NCBI GenBank assembly: GCA_014879565.1
Contig: JACSRW010000031.1
Span: 1-64,000 of the forward strand
DNA from: Chitinophagaceae bacterium
GTDB lineage: Bacteria > Bacteroidota > Bacteroidia > Chitinophagales > Chitinophagaceae
Length of the DNA stretch: 64,000 nt
Reading direction: 5' to 3'
In this document: positions 1-10,200 of the stretch, in pieces
Position numbering within the stretch: position 1 is the stretch's first letter
Layout: each line of letters starts with the position of its first letter
Translations under genes and position numbers: made by a program
Notes under the pieces: generated by a model
Database searches by the model: none
What the model saw: only the letters and a program-made list of their open reading frames with translations
What the model was told of the DNA's origin: nothing

Positions 1-117
1 ACACATAGAGAAACAGGACAGAGAGGCACACATAGTCAGATAGAGCACAGAGGGACACATAGAGAAACAAGACAGAGAGTCACACATAGAAAAATAGGGA
101 ACAGAGGCACACATAGG
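1..117. repeat. 27-nt degenerate tandem repeat
   Basis: Four full units plus a partial fifth, beginning at 1, 28, 55, 82 and 109, so the period is exactly 27 nt. Every unit opens with ACACATAG and most close with CAGAG plus one to three bases. The array runs off the left edge, so its full length is unknown. No plausible coding frame is present. Confidence 0.85.
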
Positions 118-162
118 TGGTCGTATCGCAATGCTGACGCTGACAGAATGGTTTGGGGTTTG

Positions 163-597
163 GCGTTCACTGGTTGATACGTATGTCACTCAAAGCGTGT
201 CGAAGGGTGAAGTTGAGAGTTTGAGAGGTTGAGAGGCACCGGGTGATATGTATGTCACCCTGCCTGCCGGCCGTAGTAAAACGAAGGCGGGAGCGTGTCG
301 AAGGGTGAAGTTGAGAGGTTGAGAGGCACCGGGTGATATGTATGTCACCCTGAGCGTGTCGAAGGGTGAAGTTGAGAAGTTGAGAAGTTGAGAGGTTGAG
401 AGGCACCGGGTGATACGTATGTCACCCTGCCTGCCGGCCGTAGTAAAACGAAGGCGGGAGCGTGTCGAAGGGTGAAGTTGAGAAGTTGAGAGGTTGAGAG
501 GCACCGGGTGATATGTATGTCACCCTGCCTGCCGGCCATAGTAAAACGAAGGCGGGAGCGTGTCGAAGGGTGAAGTTGAGGGGTTGAGACGTTAAGG
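163..597. repeat. Composite intergenic repeat array (about five copies)
   Basis: About five copies of a composite unit: GGCACCGGGTGATA, then GTATGTCACCCTG, then GAGCGTGTCGAAGGGTGA, then a variable number of octamers of the type GTTGAGAG. Units begin near 172, 235, 325, 402 and 500. Three of the five carry an extra cassette of about 28 bp starting CCTGCCGGCC between the second and third parts, while the copy at 325 lacks it cleanly. Open frames here only translate the repeat and are not genes. Confidence 0.85.
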
Positions 598-615
598 AGC
601 CAGTCAAGGTGCTGC

Positions 616-703
616 CAACCCCGGAGGGGTTGACTTATGCTACCCCCGGGAGTATCCCGGGGGTAGCACAGCCGCGAATTTTCCCCCAACCCCGGAGGGG
701 TTG
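616..703. repeat. Three consecutive palindromes
   Basis: CAACCCCGGAGGGGTTG occurs at 616-632 and again at 687-703; each copy folds on itself with 7-bp arms around GGA. Between them lies a longer perfect hairpin: GCTACCCCCGGGA at 639-651, loop GTA, and its exact complement at 655-667. The layout is palindrome, 13-bp hairpin, same palindrome. No coding frame is present. Confidence 0.85.
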
Positions 704-827
704 ACTAAAAATGCAGGAGGGCGAAGCCCGGATGCCCTTTGCCCTGCTTCGGCACGCTCAGCATGACAACAAAATCCGTCTCGCGAAAGAAACGCCCTGC
801 TGCGGGCCTTTCAACTTTCAACACCTG
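704..827. other. Gene-free spacer with a degenerate repeat fragment
   Basis: No gene is seen. The stretch around 746-765 (GCTTCGGCACGCTCAGCATG) reads on the minus strand as CATGCTGAGCGTGCCGAAGC. This is a diverged relative of the GAGCGTGTCGAAG core in the array at 163-597, so the repeat territory continues almost to the end of the adjacent coding sequence. Confidence 0.5.
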
Positions 828-899
828 CACATCTTCACATCTTCACATTTTCACATCTGCAAATCTTCACATCTGCTAATCTTCTAATCTGCTAATCAT
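828..899 (-). repeat. Octamer array at the 3' end of the first adhesin gene
   Basis: Nine octamers in exact 8-nt register from 828 to 899. On the plus strand they start as CACATCTT and drift to CACATCTG and then CTAATCTT. The stop codon of the minus-strand adhesin gene (896-898) lies inside the last unit, so the array begins at the gene's end and extends downstream. Read from that stop, TAG triplets recur every 8 nt and fall in all three frames. Confidence 0.9.
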
Positions 900-3800
900 C
901 GTATCAAATCAACATACCCCGTCATCCTCGCCCTCCCGTTCTTGGGATCAATCACATAATAATAAGTGCCAACAGGCGCGTCTTTGCCATTGATCTTTCC
1001 GTCCCAGGGTACGGCATAACCTACGGAGCGGAAAACAGGCTGACCATAACGGTTCACCACCTCCACCGTACAACCGGGATAGGTATCGAGATAGGGAATG
1101 ATCCAGCGATCGTGAATACCATCGCCATTCGGACTGAAAACATTCGGCACCTGGGGTTTCTTCAGCACTTTCACAAAGACCCGGTCACTGCTCACACATT
1201 CACCTTTGCCGGTTACAATAAACGTATAGGTAATATCTTCCACACCCAGCACCACCGGATTCAGTACGGTATTGCCCGCCGCAAAATACTGATCAGGCAT
1301 CCAGAGATAGGTCAGGTTGACCCCGGTGGCCGTTGGCTGCAGGGTAATCTGCCCTCCTTCCAGTACCAGCCGGTCAGGTCCTGCATCCACAACAGGATAA
1401 GCATTGATGACCACACTGTCGGTAAAAGTTGTACTGCGGCAGCCGAATTCATTGATGGCATATAAAGACACCTGGTAAGTACCAGGCTGGGTATAGGTAT
1501 AATTGAATGCGGCGCTATTGGCCACTGAGCCGTTATCCAGCTCCCAGAACCATTGCTGCACCTGTCCGCCCATGCCATTGGTGGCATCAGTAAACCGGAT
1601 GGGGTCTGCCAGGCATACCTCGTCATCATCCACGGTGAAGGCCGCGAGCGGCTGTTCATGAATGGTATTGAGCAGAATCGTGGTATCGTTGACGCATCCC
1701 GCTGCCGTGGTCACCTGCAGGTTTACACTGTAGGGCCCCGTCGTAACATAGGTATGAGAGGGATTCACCGCCGTGGAATTATTCACCACGCCGCTGCCGG
1801 GATCGCCGAAATCCCATAGATAACTGAACCCGCTTTCCGTATTATCCGGAATACTGGAAAGGTTGGTAAAAACGGCATTGGCATTGGGCAGACAGACCGA
1901 AGCAGGTATCCGGAAACCGGGCCGGGCCTGGGGATAAACATGAATGCGTGTCACCGCCTCGGGACTCACACAGCCATTGCTGGTAACCACTTTCAGCTTT
2001 ACCTCATAGTCGCCCCAGGCATAATAGGTATGCGTGACCGGGTTACCGGTAAGGGCTGTTACTAACGGGGAACCATCCCCGAAATCCCAGATCCAGTTGA
2101 CAATACTGCCTTCCGTGGATACAGAGTTCTGGCTGAAAGTCACGGTTCTTTTTTCACAAAGCGGACTGCTTGCACTGAAAACAGCCCGGGCCGGGGCATA
2201 AACATGGATGGTCTGTGTGATACTGTCGGTACAGCCTCCGGTGGACGAGGTAAACAGGTATTTAATTGTATGTGTACCGGGACCAGCAACTGCCGGATCA
2301 AATACACCGGTGGGTGAAACACCCGGGCCGGTAAAGAGGAAACTGCCGGGCACGCCCCCGGTTTCGGTGGCCTGGGTTAGCTGGTAAGGGGCGGCATCCA
2401 GGCAGATATCGGGCACCGGACTGAAAGCCACACTGGGTGCGGCATTTACAGTAATCGTCCGGATGATTTCATTCAGACATACACCCCCGGAATAGGCTTT
2501 GTACCGGATGTTGTAGGTACGGGTAAGCGGAGTCTGGAAATTCGGGTAAAGATGTTTGTACACTTTACCGGTATAGGGAAAATCGTCCTGGTCAAATACC
2601 GCGGGCTGACCGGCATTGTCCCAGTAAATTTCCACCTTGGTAATACTACCGGGGAATACGGTGGAGGCTTCACTGATAGCCACCGAATCGTTTGCACAGA
2701 GATCAGCCGGACGCAACACAGTAAAGTTGGCAACGGGATAACTGCCGTTTACAAAGAGGTTGGTATGTACGGTATCGCGGCAGCCGTTGATGGTAATCGC
2801 TTCAAGCGTGATCGGATAAGAGCCTTCCGCCGTATAACTATGCTGCGGATTTTGCAGTGTGGACGTATTATTGGCCCCGCTGCCCGGATCGCCGAAATTC
2901 CAGTTCCAGGCATTTACAAAGGAAGGGGCCTCTACCCTGCTGGTATCGGTGAACTGCGCATAGGTATCATTCAGACAGACATCGGGCAGGATAAAGCCTG
3001 CCTGTGGTTTGGGATGGATCGTGATATCACGGGTCAGTAAGGGATTGCTGCAACCTTTATCATTGGTTACCTGCAGCGTGATGGTATAGACGCCGGAGGT
3101 ATAAAAAATATGAGCCGGATTCTGAGCAGATGATGTATTCGCGGCGCCGCTGCCGGGATCACCGAAATTCCATGCCCAGGCAGTCAGGCTTCCCACATTC
3201 GCCACAGACGCATCGGTAAAGTTCAGCGGAATACCGGGACACATCGGATTTGATAATAAAAAATGCGGTGAAGGAGGTGGATGCACGATCACGGTCGCCT
3301 CACCGGTCTGTAAGTTATTACAGGTAGTGCTGCTGGCATCGGTTACGCTGACGAGGCTGTACACAAAGGTGCCGGCCGTGCCGGTGGGTACCGTCACGGT
3401 GGCTGTATTCCCGGTACTGGTAACGTTGAGGAGTCCTCCCCCGTTGATCCGGTAATAAAAAGTAAAGGGCGCGGTGCCCGTGGCCCCGGTAAAACTTATC
3501 TGCGGTGAGACCCCGTCTTTACACACTTCAGTGGTGCCGCTGATCGTGGCAGTGGGCAGGGGGTTAACGGTAATGGTTACGGTTCCGCTTTGGGTATTGC
3601 TGCAGGTGGTACTGCTGCCATCGGTAACACTCAGCAGGGAATAGGTATACGTACCGGGGATGGCGGTGGGTGCAGCTACCGTCACGCTGTTACCCGAAGC
3701 GGTAGTGACACTAAGCGGGGTACCTCCATTTATGGAATAACTGAATGTATAGGGCGCGGTACCGGTGGCCCCGGTGAACGTGACAAGCGGTGAAGGAGCA

Positions 3801-6085
3801 TCCTGACAAACGGCAATCGTGCCGCTGACAGCAGCCGTGGGCAGCGGGTTGACAATAATGGTAGCTGATCCGCTTTGCGGCTGGCTGCAGGTGGCGGGAC
3901 TGGCATCCTGCACACTGACCAGGTTATAGGTGTAGGTACCGGCAGTTGCGGTGGGAACAGAAACAGTGGCTGTACTCCCGGTACTTGTTACGGTTTGCGG
4001 CGCCCCCCCGTTTATAGTGTAAGTAAACGTAAACGGCGCGGTGCCGGTGCCGCCGGTGAAAGTGATTTGTGGTGAACTGCTGTTCTGACATACGGTTATA
4101 CTGCCGCTGATACTGCCGGTGGGTAAGGGAGAAATCGTTACCGGGTGACTGACCGTATCTGACAAACAACCCACATCAGTAATCAGCGCGAACCGGGCCG
4201 TATAGGTACCGGGCGCAGCATAGGCATGGGATGGATTGCTGTTAATCGCCGTGCCGGCATCTCCGAAATCCCAGTAACGGCTGATGACGGGACGACCGCC
4301 GGTGTTGTTGTTTTCGTTAAACTGTACCGGGTTGGGAAAACAAACCGGCGCATAGGTAAAATCGGCCACCGGCGGATCAAATACCTGGAGCACATAATCA
4401 ATCTGCTGTTCCCCGCTGCATCCATCGGGAGTGGGATTATTGGCTATGACCCGGATGGGATATGAGCCGGCCGTATTGATCGTATAGGGATTCGGGAGTT
4501 TGTACTGGTACAACTGTTTCCCGTTTACCACAAACGTATTATCATAAACGGGATTGGGGATATTCACATCCGGAAAGAGTCCGCTGAACTGCCAGCTGAT
4601 GGAAGTGGGCTGGTAGGGAAAGACCATAGAAAAATAGAAGGGGGATCCTTTACAGGCAGCGGGAAACTGAACGGTGGCATATTGATTCTGCACACTTACA
4701 TACTGGTAAAGGTCGCGCACATTGGTGCCCGCATTATAACCATAGGATTCATAATCCCCGTAACCATATGCAATGGCGATAAACCCGCTATCGGATACCG
4801 CCCGGTGGGTGGGATTGGTTTGCGTGGAAACAGTGATCTCTTCCTGCAGGTATGAATAACCCGTAGTGGGAATGGCTACCGGCGTGGCGGTATAAGGCGC
4901 CCCGTCAATACGCAGACTGGCCAGTCCCGCCGTGGGAATAATGATATTCAGAAAATGCCGGTTGATATTGGTATTGGGCGGTGTGAGATCATTCCGTGCC
5001 GATAAAACGGTAATGCTGCTCAGGGTTTGTTCGATGGGATTCAGCAGGATCATTTCCGGGTCGGCCTGTACCCCGTCGCAGCCCTGGGTGATCATATACT
5101 GCGCCACACAAACGGGTTTGTCAGCATTGATGATCCGGGGAGTATTATTTCCGCTGGTATTAAATTCATAGTAGCGGTTATTGATCAGACTGCCCAATGG
5201 CAGATTCACCCCGTTAACCGTAACCACCGTGGTTGGGTCTTTTACAAATACCCGGAAAATATCAAAAGCCCGGTCTTTAAAAGGGGCTGTGATGTAATGC
5301 TGTCCCCAGGAAACCAGCGGAAACATCTGCTGGTAAAGATTATCTCCGGAACTGGCACTGGTACATCCAAAGGCCGACCAGGTGGTACCGGCATATACGG
5401 CAATAGGTTTACAGGGGGCACCCGGCGCCGCCACTGATTTGATAAAACTGCCGCTCAGGTCGCCTGAATTGGCCGACTGAAACTGGTACACATCTCCTTT
5501 ATTGAGGCTGACGGTAAAGGGAACATTTGCCGGAAAGGTATTATTGGCATCCGGCTGAGAAGGTGTTATCTCCACCTGGGTATTGTCTTCTGTGGCAACA
5601 ATGGCAAATTCGGATTTGGAATTGTTTGAAGACGGACGTGACGGATAACTGGTTACATAATATTCTCTTCCCAGCACTTTGGTTGGTAACACCAGGGTGG
5701 AACCCGAGCGGGCGGCATGCAGGATATGCGAATACACCACAATCGGTGTATCGGCCACGATATGGATGCCTTTATTGACCCCGATCCCGGTAACCTGCCC
5801 GTTATGGGCCAGGGCATTGGACGGTGTGGAGGTATTGGTCAGCCGGAGTGTGGTGATCTGGTTGGCCGTAACGGTAAAGGGAAGATTGACCCCTCCGACG
5901 GATAGTGTACCGCTGGCATTGAATTCGGAGGTGATATACAGTGCCATCCGGGAGACGGTACCATTGATATGCCCGGTATAGATTACCCAGAAATCCTTTC
6001 CTTTATTGGAATAATCCTGTCCGTACAGCCCGGAATAGATCCCCAGCAGTAATACTAAAAAAGCAAGCCTTTGAACCTTTCTCAT
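896..6085 (-). CDS. Giant secreted PKD-repeat adhesin with T9SS type-B sorting domain
   Basis: A cell-surface or secreted protein of 1729 residues. The ATG at 6085 is chosen because it opens a clean signal peptide (MRKVQRLAFLVLLLGIYSGLYGQ); the open frame extends upstream only with a TTG start. Residues about 25-490 resemble the IgGFc-binding N-terminal domain (starting DYSNKGKDFW). A PKD domain with a YWDFGD core follows near 572-655, then three near-identical units of about 88 residues each bearing C-x5-SP-x5-TG and a TAP[FY]TF core. Several more PKD domains (WNFGDPGSG, WDFGDGSP, WDFGDPGSG) follow. The last 85 residues are the gliding-motility-associated C-terminal domain (VPNVFSPNGDGIHDRW), the type-B signal for export through the T9SS. 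Its ligand is unknown. It is the last gene of a probable three-gene unit with the PorP/SprF gene and a paralogue. Confidence 0.92.
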   Translation of the reverse strand: MRKVQRLAFLVLLLGIYSGLYGQDYSNKGKDFWVIYTGHINGTVSRMALYITSEFNASGTLSVGGVNLPFTVTANQITTLRLTNTSTPSNALAHNGQVTGIGVNKGIHIVADTPIVVYSHILHAARSGSTLVLPTKVLGREYYVTSYPSRPSSNNSKSEFAIVATEDNTQVEITPSQPDANNTFPANVPFTVSLNKGDVYQFQSANSGDLSGSFIKSVAAPGAPCKPIAVYAGTTWSAFGCTSASSGDNLYQQMFPLVSWGQHYITAPFKDRAFDIFRVFVKDPTTVVTVNGVNLPLGSLINNRYYEFNTSGNNTPRIINADKPVCVAQYMITQGCDGVQADPEMILLNPIEQTLSSITVLSARNDLTPPNTNINRHFLNIIIPTAGLASLRIDGAPYTATPVAIPTTGYSYLQEEITVSTQTNPTHRAVSDSGFIAIAYGYGDYESYGYNAGTNVRDLYQYVSVQNQYATVQFPAACKGSPFYFSMVFPYQPTSISWQFSGLFPDVNIPNPVYDNTFVVNGKQLYQYKLPNPYTINTAGSYPIRVIANNPTPDGCSGEQQIDYVLQVFDPPVADFTYAPVCFPNPVQFNENNNTGGRPVISRYWDFGDAGTAINSNPSHAYAAPGTYTARFALITDVGCLSDTVSHPVTISPLPTGSISGSITVCQNSSSPQITFTGGTGTAPFTFTYTINGGAPQTVTSTGSTATVSVPTATAGTYTYNLVSVQDASPATCSQPQSGSATIIVNPLPTAAVSGTIAVCQDAPSPLVTFTGATGTAPYTFSYSINGGTPLSVTTASGNSVTVAAPTAIPGTYTYSLLSVTDGSSTTCSNTQSGTVTITVNPLPTATISGTTEVCKDGVSPQISFTGATGTAPFTFYYRINGGGLLNVTSTGNTATVTVPTGTAGTFVYSLVSVTDASSTTCNNLQTGEATVIVHPPPSPHFLLSNPMCPGIPLNFTDASVANVGSLTAWAWNFGDPGSGAANTSSAQNPAHIFYTSGVYTITLQVTNDKGCSNPLLTRDITIHPKPQAGFILPDVCLNDTYAQFTDTSRVEAPSFVNAWNWNFGDPGSGANNTSTLQNPQHSYTAEGSYPITLEAITINGCRDTVHTNLFVNGSYPVANFTVLRPADLCANDSVAISEASTVFPGSITKVEIYWDNAGQPAVFDQDDFPYTGKVYKHLYPNFQTPLTRTYNIRYKAYSGGVCLNEIIRTITVNAAPSVAFSPVPDICLDAAPYQLTQATETGGVPGSFLFTGPGVSPTGVFDPAVAGPGTHTIKYLFTSSTGGCTDSITQTIHVYAPARAVFSASSPLCEKRTVTFSQNSVSTEGSIVNWIWDFGDGSPLVTALTGNPVTHTYYAWGDYEVKLKVVTSNGCVSPEAVTRIHVYPQARPGFRIPASVCLPNANAVFTNLSSIPDNTESGFSYLWDFGDPGSGVVNNSTAVNPSHTYVTTGPYSVNLQVTTAAGCVNDTTILLNTIHEQPLAAFTVDDDEVCLADPIRFTDATNGMGGQVQQWFWELDNGSVANSAAFNYTYTQPGTYQVSLYAINEFGCRSTTFTDSVVINAYPVVDAGPDRLVLEGGQITLQPTATGVNLTYLWMPDQYFAAGNTVLNPVVLGVEDITYTFIVTGKGECVSSDRVFVKVLKKPQVPNVFSPNGDGIHDRWIIPYLDTYPGCTVEVVNRYGQPVFRSVGYAVPWDGKINGKDAPVGTYYYVIDPKNGRARMTGYVDLIR

Positions 6086-6209
6086 AATCCCAGTTAAAAT
6101 GGAACGGGCATACGAATCCCCGGGTGTTATCCCGGTATTTTGAAAGCCGGAACAGGACAAAGTTTAATGGGATATATTGTTCGTCTTATGATCTGTGTCA
6201 GCCGGGCGG

Positions 6210-7256
6210 TTAATAACAGCGCGGGCAGGCTTCACTGTACTTATTGCCGATCAGGAAACCGAATACAATTTCATGTGTGCCGCTGTTGAAATCGCGGAGT
6301 ATATTGTTATTCCCCGATTTCTCATACGCGTAACTGACATTAAAAGTGTTGCTTACATTCAGTCCGAGGTAACCGGCAAAACCATCCTGGTACCGATAGC
6401 TTCCGCCCAGCCAGAGCTGGTCGCGGTACTGCAGTTTCAGGTTGACTTCCGGCTGAAATTCCCGGAAGGAACTGCCCTTGATATACTTTACCATCAGGGA
6501 GGGAATAGCATTCACATCATCGGAAAGCAGAAAACGGTAACCGGCGGTCAGGAACATATGCGGTACCATCCTCCCCTTCTGCAAAATTGAAGCATTGTCA
6601 TCCACAAAATTCAGGGTGCTGGGCAGTACATTCTGTGCGGCCAGTCCGATAAAATAATCCCGGCTGTATAACCAGATACCGGCTGCCATCTGGGGACGGA
6701 TTTTGGTGAGCTGGCCGGTATTAATGGAACCGGTGGCAGGATCACTGGGATCGCCGTTGCCGGAATAATCCTGTTTGCTGATATCAATCCCCACTTTGGT
6801 TATCCCCGCGGATAAACCGGCGGAGATATTGGTGGTGGGACTCAGACCGAGATGATAGGCATACGTGCCCATTACCGTAGTAAAGTTGAAACTGCCGGTG
6901 CGGTCATTGATAAAAGTGAAGCCGGCCCCGTGGTGCGGTTCGGCAGCCGTATAATTTTCCCAATAGGCTTTTCCCCGCGGATTTTCACCCGGCACCCGGA
7001 ATGAGGTGGAGGATGTGCGGTAATCATTTTTACCAATCGGGCCATGAATAGTGATATAGGTCGTTTTGGGCGCCCCGTTGATCCCCACCCACTGGTCACG
7101 CACCGACATTTTCAGGTCGGCATAATTATCTATCCCCGCTATCGCCGGATTGACAATAAAGGGATTCACCACATACTGGGTATAATGCGGCCGCTGCTGC
7201 GCCATGGCGAAGCAGCTCAGCAGGATACCCGTCCCGATGCTCAGAATTCTTTTCAT
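6210..7256 (-). CDS. PorP/SprF family type IX secretion outer-membrane protein
   Basis: 348 residues with a signal peptide (MKRILSIGTGILLSCFAMA), followed by the family hallmark QQRPHYTQYVVNPFIVNPAIAG and alternating hydrophobic strands typical of an outer-membrane beta-barrel. Members are encoded beside type-B T9SS substrates and help a particular adhesin cross or stay attached to the outer membrane, as SprF does for SprB in Flavobacterium. The gene starts 3 nt after the stop of the upstream adhesin (7260-12470) and ends 124 nt before the start of the downstream one. It therefore sits between two likely clients. Family assignment is firm; the pairing is inferred from position. Confidence 0.93.
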   Translation of the reverse strand: MKRILSIGTGILLSCFAMAQQRPHYTQYVVNPFIVNPAIAGIDNYADLKMSVRDQWVGINGAPKTTYITIHGPIGKNDYRTSSTSFRVPGENPRGKAYWENYTAAEPHHGAGFTFINDRTGSFNFTTVMGTYAYHLGLSPTTNISAGLSAGITKVGIDISKQDYSGNGDPSDPATGSINTGQLTKIRPQMAAGIWLYSRDYFIGLAAQNVLPSTLNFVDDNASILQKGRMVPHMFLTAGYRFLLSDDVNAIPSLMVKYIKGSSFREFQPEVNLKLQYRDQLWLGGSYRYQDGFAGYLGLNVSNTFNVSYAYEKSGNNNILRDFNSGTHEIVFGFLIGNKYSEACPRCY

Positions 7257-7259
7257 GGC

Positions 7260-10200
7260 TTATCGTATTATCTCCACATAGCCGGTCATGCGTGAGCGGC
7301 CATTTTTCGGATCAATGACATAATAATAAGTACCAACCGGCAGATCCTTTCCGTTGACCTTGCCATCCCAGGGAGTGGCATAACCCACAGAACGGAATAC
7401 AGGCTGACCGTAACGGTTCACCACATCAATGGTGCAGCCGGGATATGATTCCAGGTAGGGAATCACCCAGCGGTCGTGCACCCCGTCGCCGTTCGGACTG
7501 AAAATATTCGGGATACTGGGTGTTTTCAGCACTTTCACAAATACGGCATCACTGGCGGAACAACCCTGTGCGGAGGTTACGGTAAGTGTGTAAGTTTTAT
7601 CATCTGAAGGTGATGCCATGGGTGAGGCCGTGGTCGCATTGCTGAGTCCGTCAGCGGGTGTCCACTGGTAGGTAACCGGGAAACTGGCATTCAGCGCCGG
7701 TGTCAGGGCCACCTGTCCTCCTTCCAGTACAAACTTATCCGGACCGGCATTGATACCGGGCGTGGTATAAACATTGACAGTCTGCTCGGCAAAATTGCTG
7801 CAGCCATTGGTGGCCGTATAGGTATACCGGATCGGATAATCACCCGGTCCGATGGCCGGATTAAAGAGCCCAGTGCTGCTGACCCCATTGCCGCTGAATA
7901 CACCGGCACCCGCCATGCCATTCAGCAATTGGGCCTGGGTGATCTGGAAGGAAGGCCGGCCGGAACAAACAAAGGGAACCGGGTCAAAACGCAGGGCCGG
8001 CGCGGCCAGCAGGGTGATGGTCTGTATGCTTGTATTCACACAATTGATACCGGAATAAGCCACATACCTTACCTGGTAAGAACTGGTGGCGGGACTGCCG
8101 AATTCGGGATAACTGTGGGTATAGGTTTTACCCGGCACCGGGCTGTCATCCGTTGTTTTATCAGCCGGGTTATTCAGGTAATCCCAGTAGATCTCCACTT
8201 TCACCACAGAACCGAAGTCAACCGTGCTGGCATCGGTGAGGGTGACCGGAGTATTGCTGCAAAGCGTGCCGGCGTTCTGAACCGTAAAACCCGCTACCGG
8301 AACTGAACCGTTCACGGTAAAGGTATTCCGTGCGGTATCGGTACATCCTTTATCGGAGGTAACTACCAGTTGGGCTGTATAGGAACCCACAACAGTATAA
8401 TGGTGGGTGGGATTTTGCAATACTGAAGTATTCGGGTTACCCGCTGTGGCATTCGCATCACCGAAATTCCACTGCCATCCCGTGATCGTGCCATTGTTTA
8501 CCCGGCTGGTGTCTGTAAAAGGCGCCTGCTGGTCAGTCAGACAAACTTCCGGCGCGATAAAGCCGGCTTTCGGCCGCTCATGTACGGTGATGCTGCGGCT
8601 TTGTACCGGGCTTACACAACCTTTATCGGTGCTGGCAATCAGGGTAACCGTATAGTTTCCGGCAGTCGCGAAACTATGTACAGGGTTCTGCAAAGAGGAT
8701 GTATTCGCGGCACCGCTGGCGGGATCGCCGAAATTCCATTGCCAGTTATTGACGTTACCTGCATTGGCCACTGAGTTGTCATTAAACTGAACGGAACCGG
8801 TTTCGCAAACGGGCGCCACAGCCGCAAAATCAGCAGCAGGCAGCGGGTTGACGATCACGGTAGCCGTACCGGTTTGTGCCTGGCTGCAGGCCGTTGCACC
8901 GGATTCCTGCACACTCAGCAGATTATAGACAAAGGTACCGGCGGTATGTTGGGGTACGGCCAATACGAGGGTATTAGCTGCACCACTGCTGACGGTTTGG
9001 GTAGCACCGCCGTTAATATTGTAAGAGAATGTATAGGGCGCTGTACCATTGGCTCCGTTGAATACCACGGCAACCGGGGTGGCTGAATTCAGACATACTT
9101 CATGATTGCCGCTGAGTGTCGCGGTCGGCAGATCACGCACCACTACCACGGCTGTGCCGCCCTGCACCTGGCTGCATTCGGTCGTGCTGCTTTCTTTCAC
9201 CGATACCAGTTCATAAGTAAAGGTGCCGGCTACGGCAGTGGGCACCGGTACGGTAACGGTATTACCTGAAGTGGTTGTTATGGTCTGCACCGCTCCCCCG
9301 TTGATCTTGTATTCAAACGTATAGGGGGCCGTGCCATTGGCAGCCGACAGGGTTACGGAGGGAGAAGGCGCATTGCGGCAGACTTCCACTGACCCGCTGA
9401 TGGTAGCTGTGGGCAGTGATTTAACGATGACAGCCACGGTACCGGACTGGTTCTGGGTACATCCGGTAGTGGCCGATTCCTGTACCCCTGTTAAGACATA
9501 GGTATAGGTGCCGGCAGTTCCGGTGGGAACCGGTACCGTAGCGGTATTCCCGGTATTGGCAATAGCCACCTGGCCGGGTCCGCCGTTAACCGTATAGGTA
9601 AAATGGAAGGGGGCGGTACCGTTGCTTCCGGTAAAGACCACACCCACTGCGTTTGTATTCAGACAAACGGTATTGTCGCCGCTGATGCTGGCGGTGGGCA
9701 GGGGTTTCACCCTAACTGTACGGGTGGCAATATTATTCACTGTCTGGCAACCGGCCGCGGAGGTAACACTGAGGGTAACGGTATAGGTGCCGGCCACCGG
9801 ATAAATATGGGTGGGGTTCTGGAGGGTGGACAGCGGACTGCCATCTCCGAAATTCCAGCTCCAGCCGGTAACGGTACTGCCCGGGGCGGTACTCGCATCG
9901 GAGAAACCGATCAGGGAGCCGATACAAACTTCCGGCAGGGAGTTGAAGGCAGCCTGCGGTTCGGCAAAAATATTGGTCAGTTGCCGGGTACGGGTATCCG
10001 TACAACCATTATTGCTGGTAACGGTGAGGCTCACGTTAAAAGGACCTGTGCCGCTATAAATATGGGTGGGATTCTGAACTGTGGAGAGCGGACTGCCGTC
10101 CCCGAAGTTCCAACTCCAGCCGGTGATACTGTTCCCTGCGCCGCTAACCGTAGACCCATCCGTAAAACTGGCATTGCCTGCCGGCAGACAGATATTCGGC

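Noticed and set aside
1-600. Possible CRISPR array
   Set aside because: Repeats are contiguous and degenerate with no unique spacers of constant length, and there are no cas genes.
167-689. Overlapping minus-strand open frames of 60-114 codons
   Set aside because: They only translate the composite repeat, share the same repeated peptide in different frames, and have no domain or start signal.
1112-5981. Plus-strand frames antisense to the first adhesin gene
   Set aside because: Low-complexity shadows of the Ig/PKD repeats; no signal peptide or family match.
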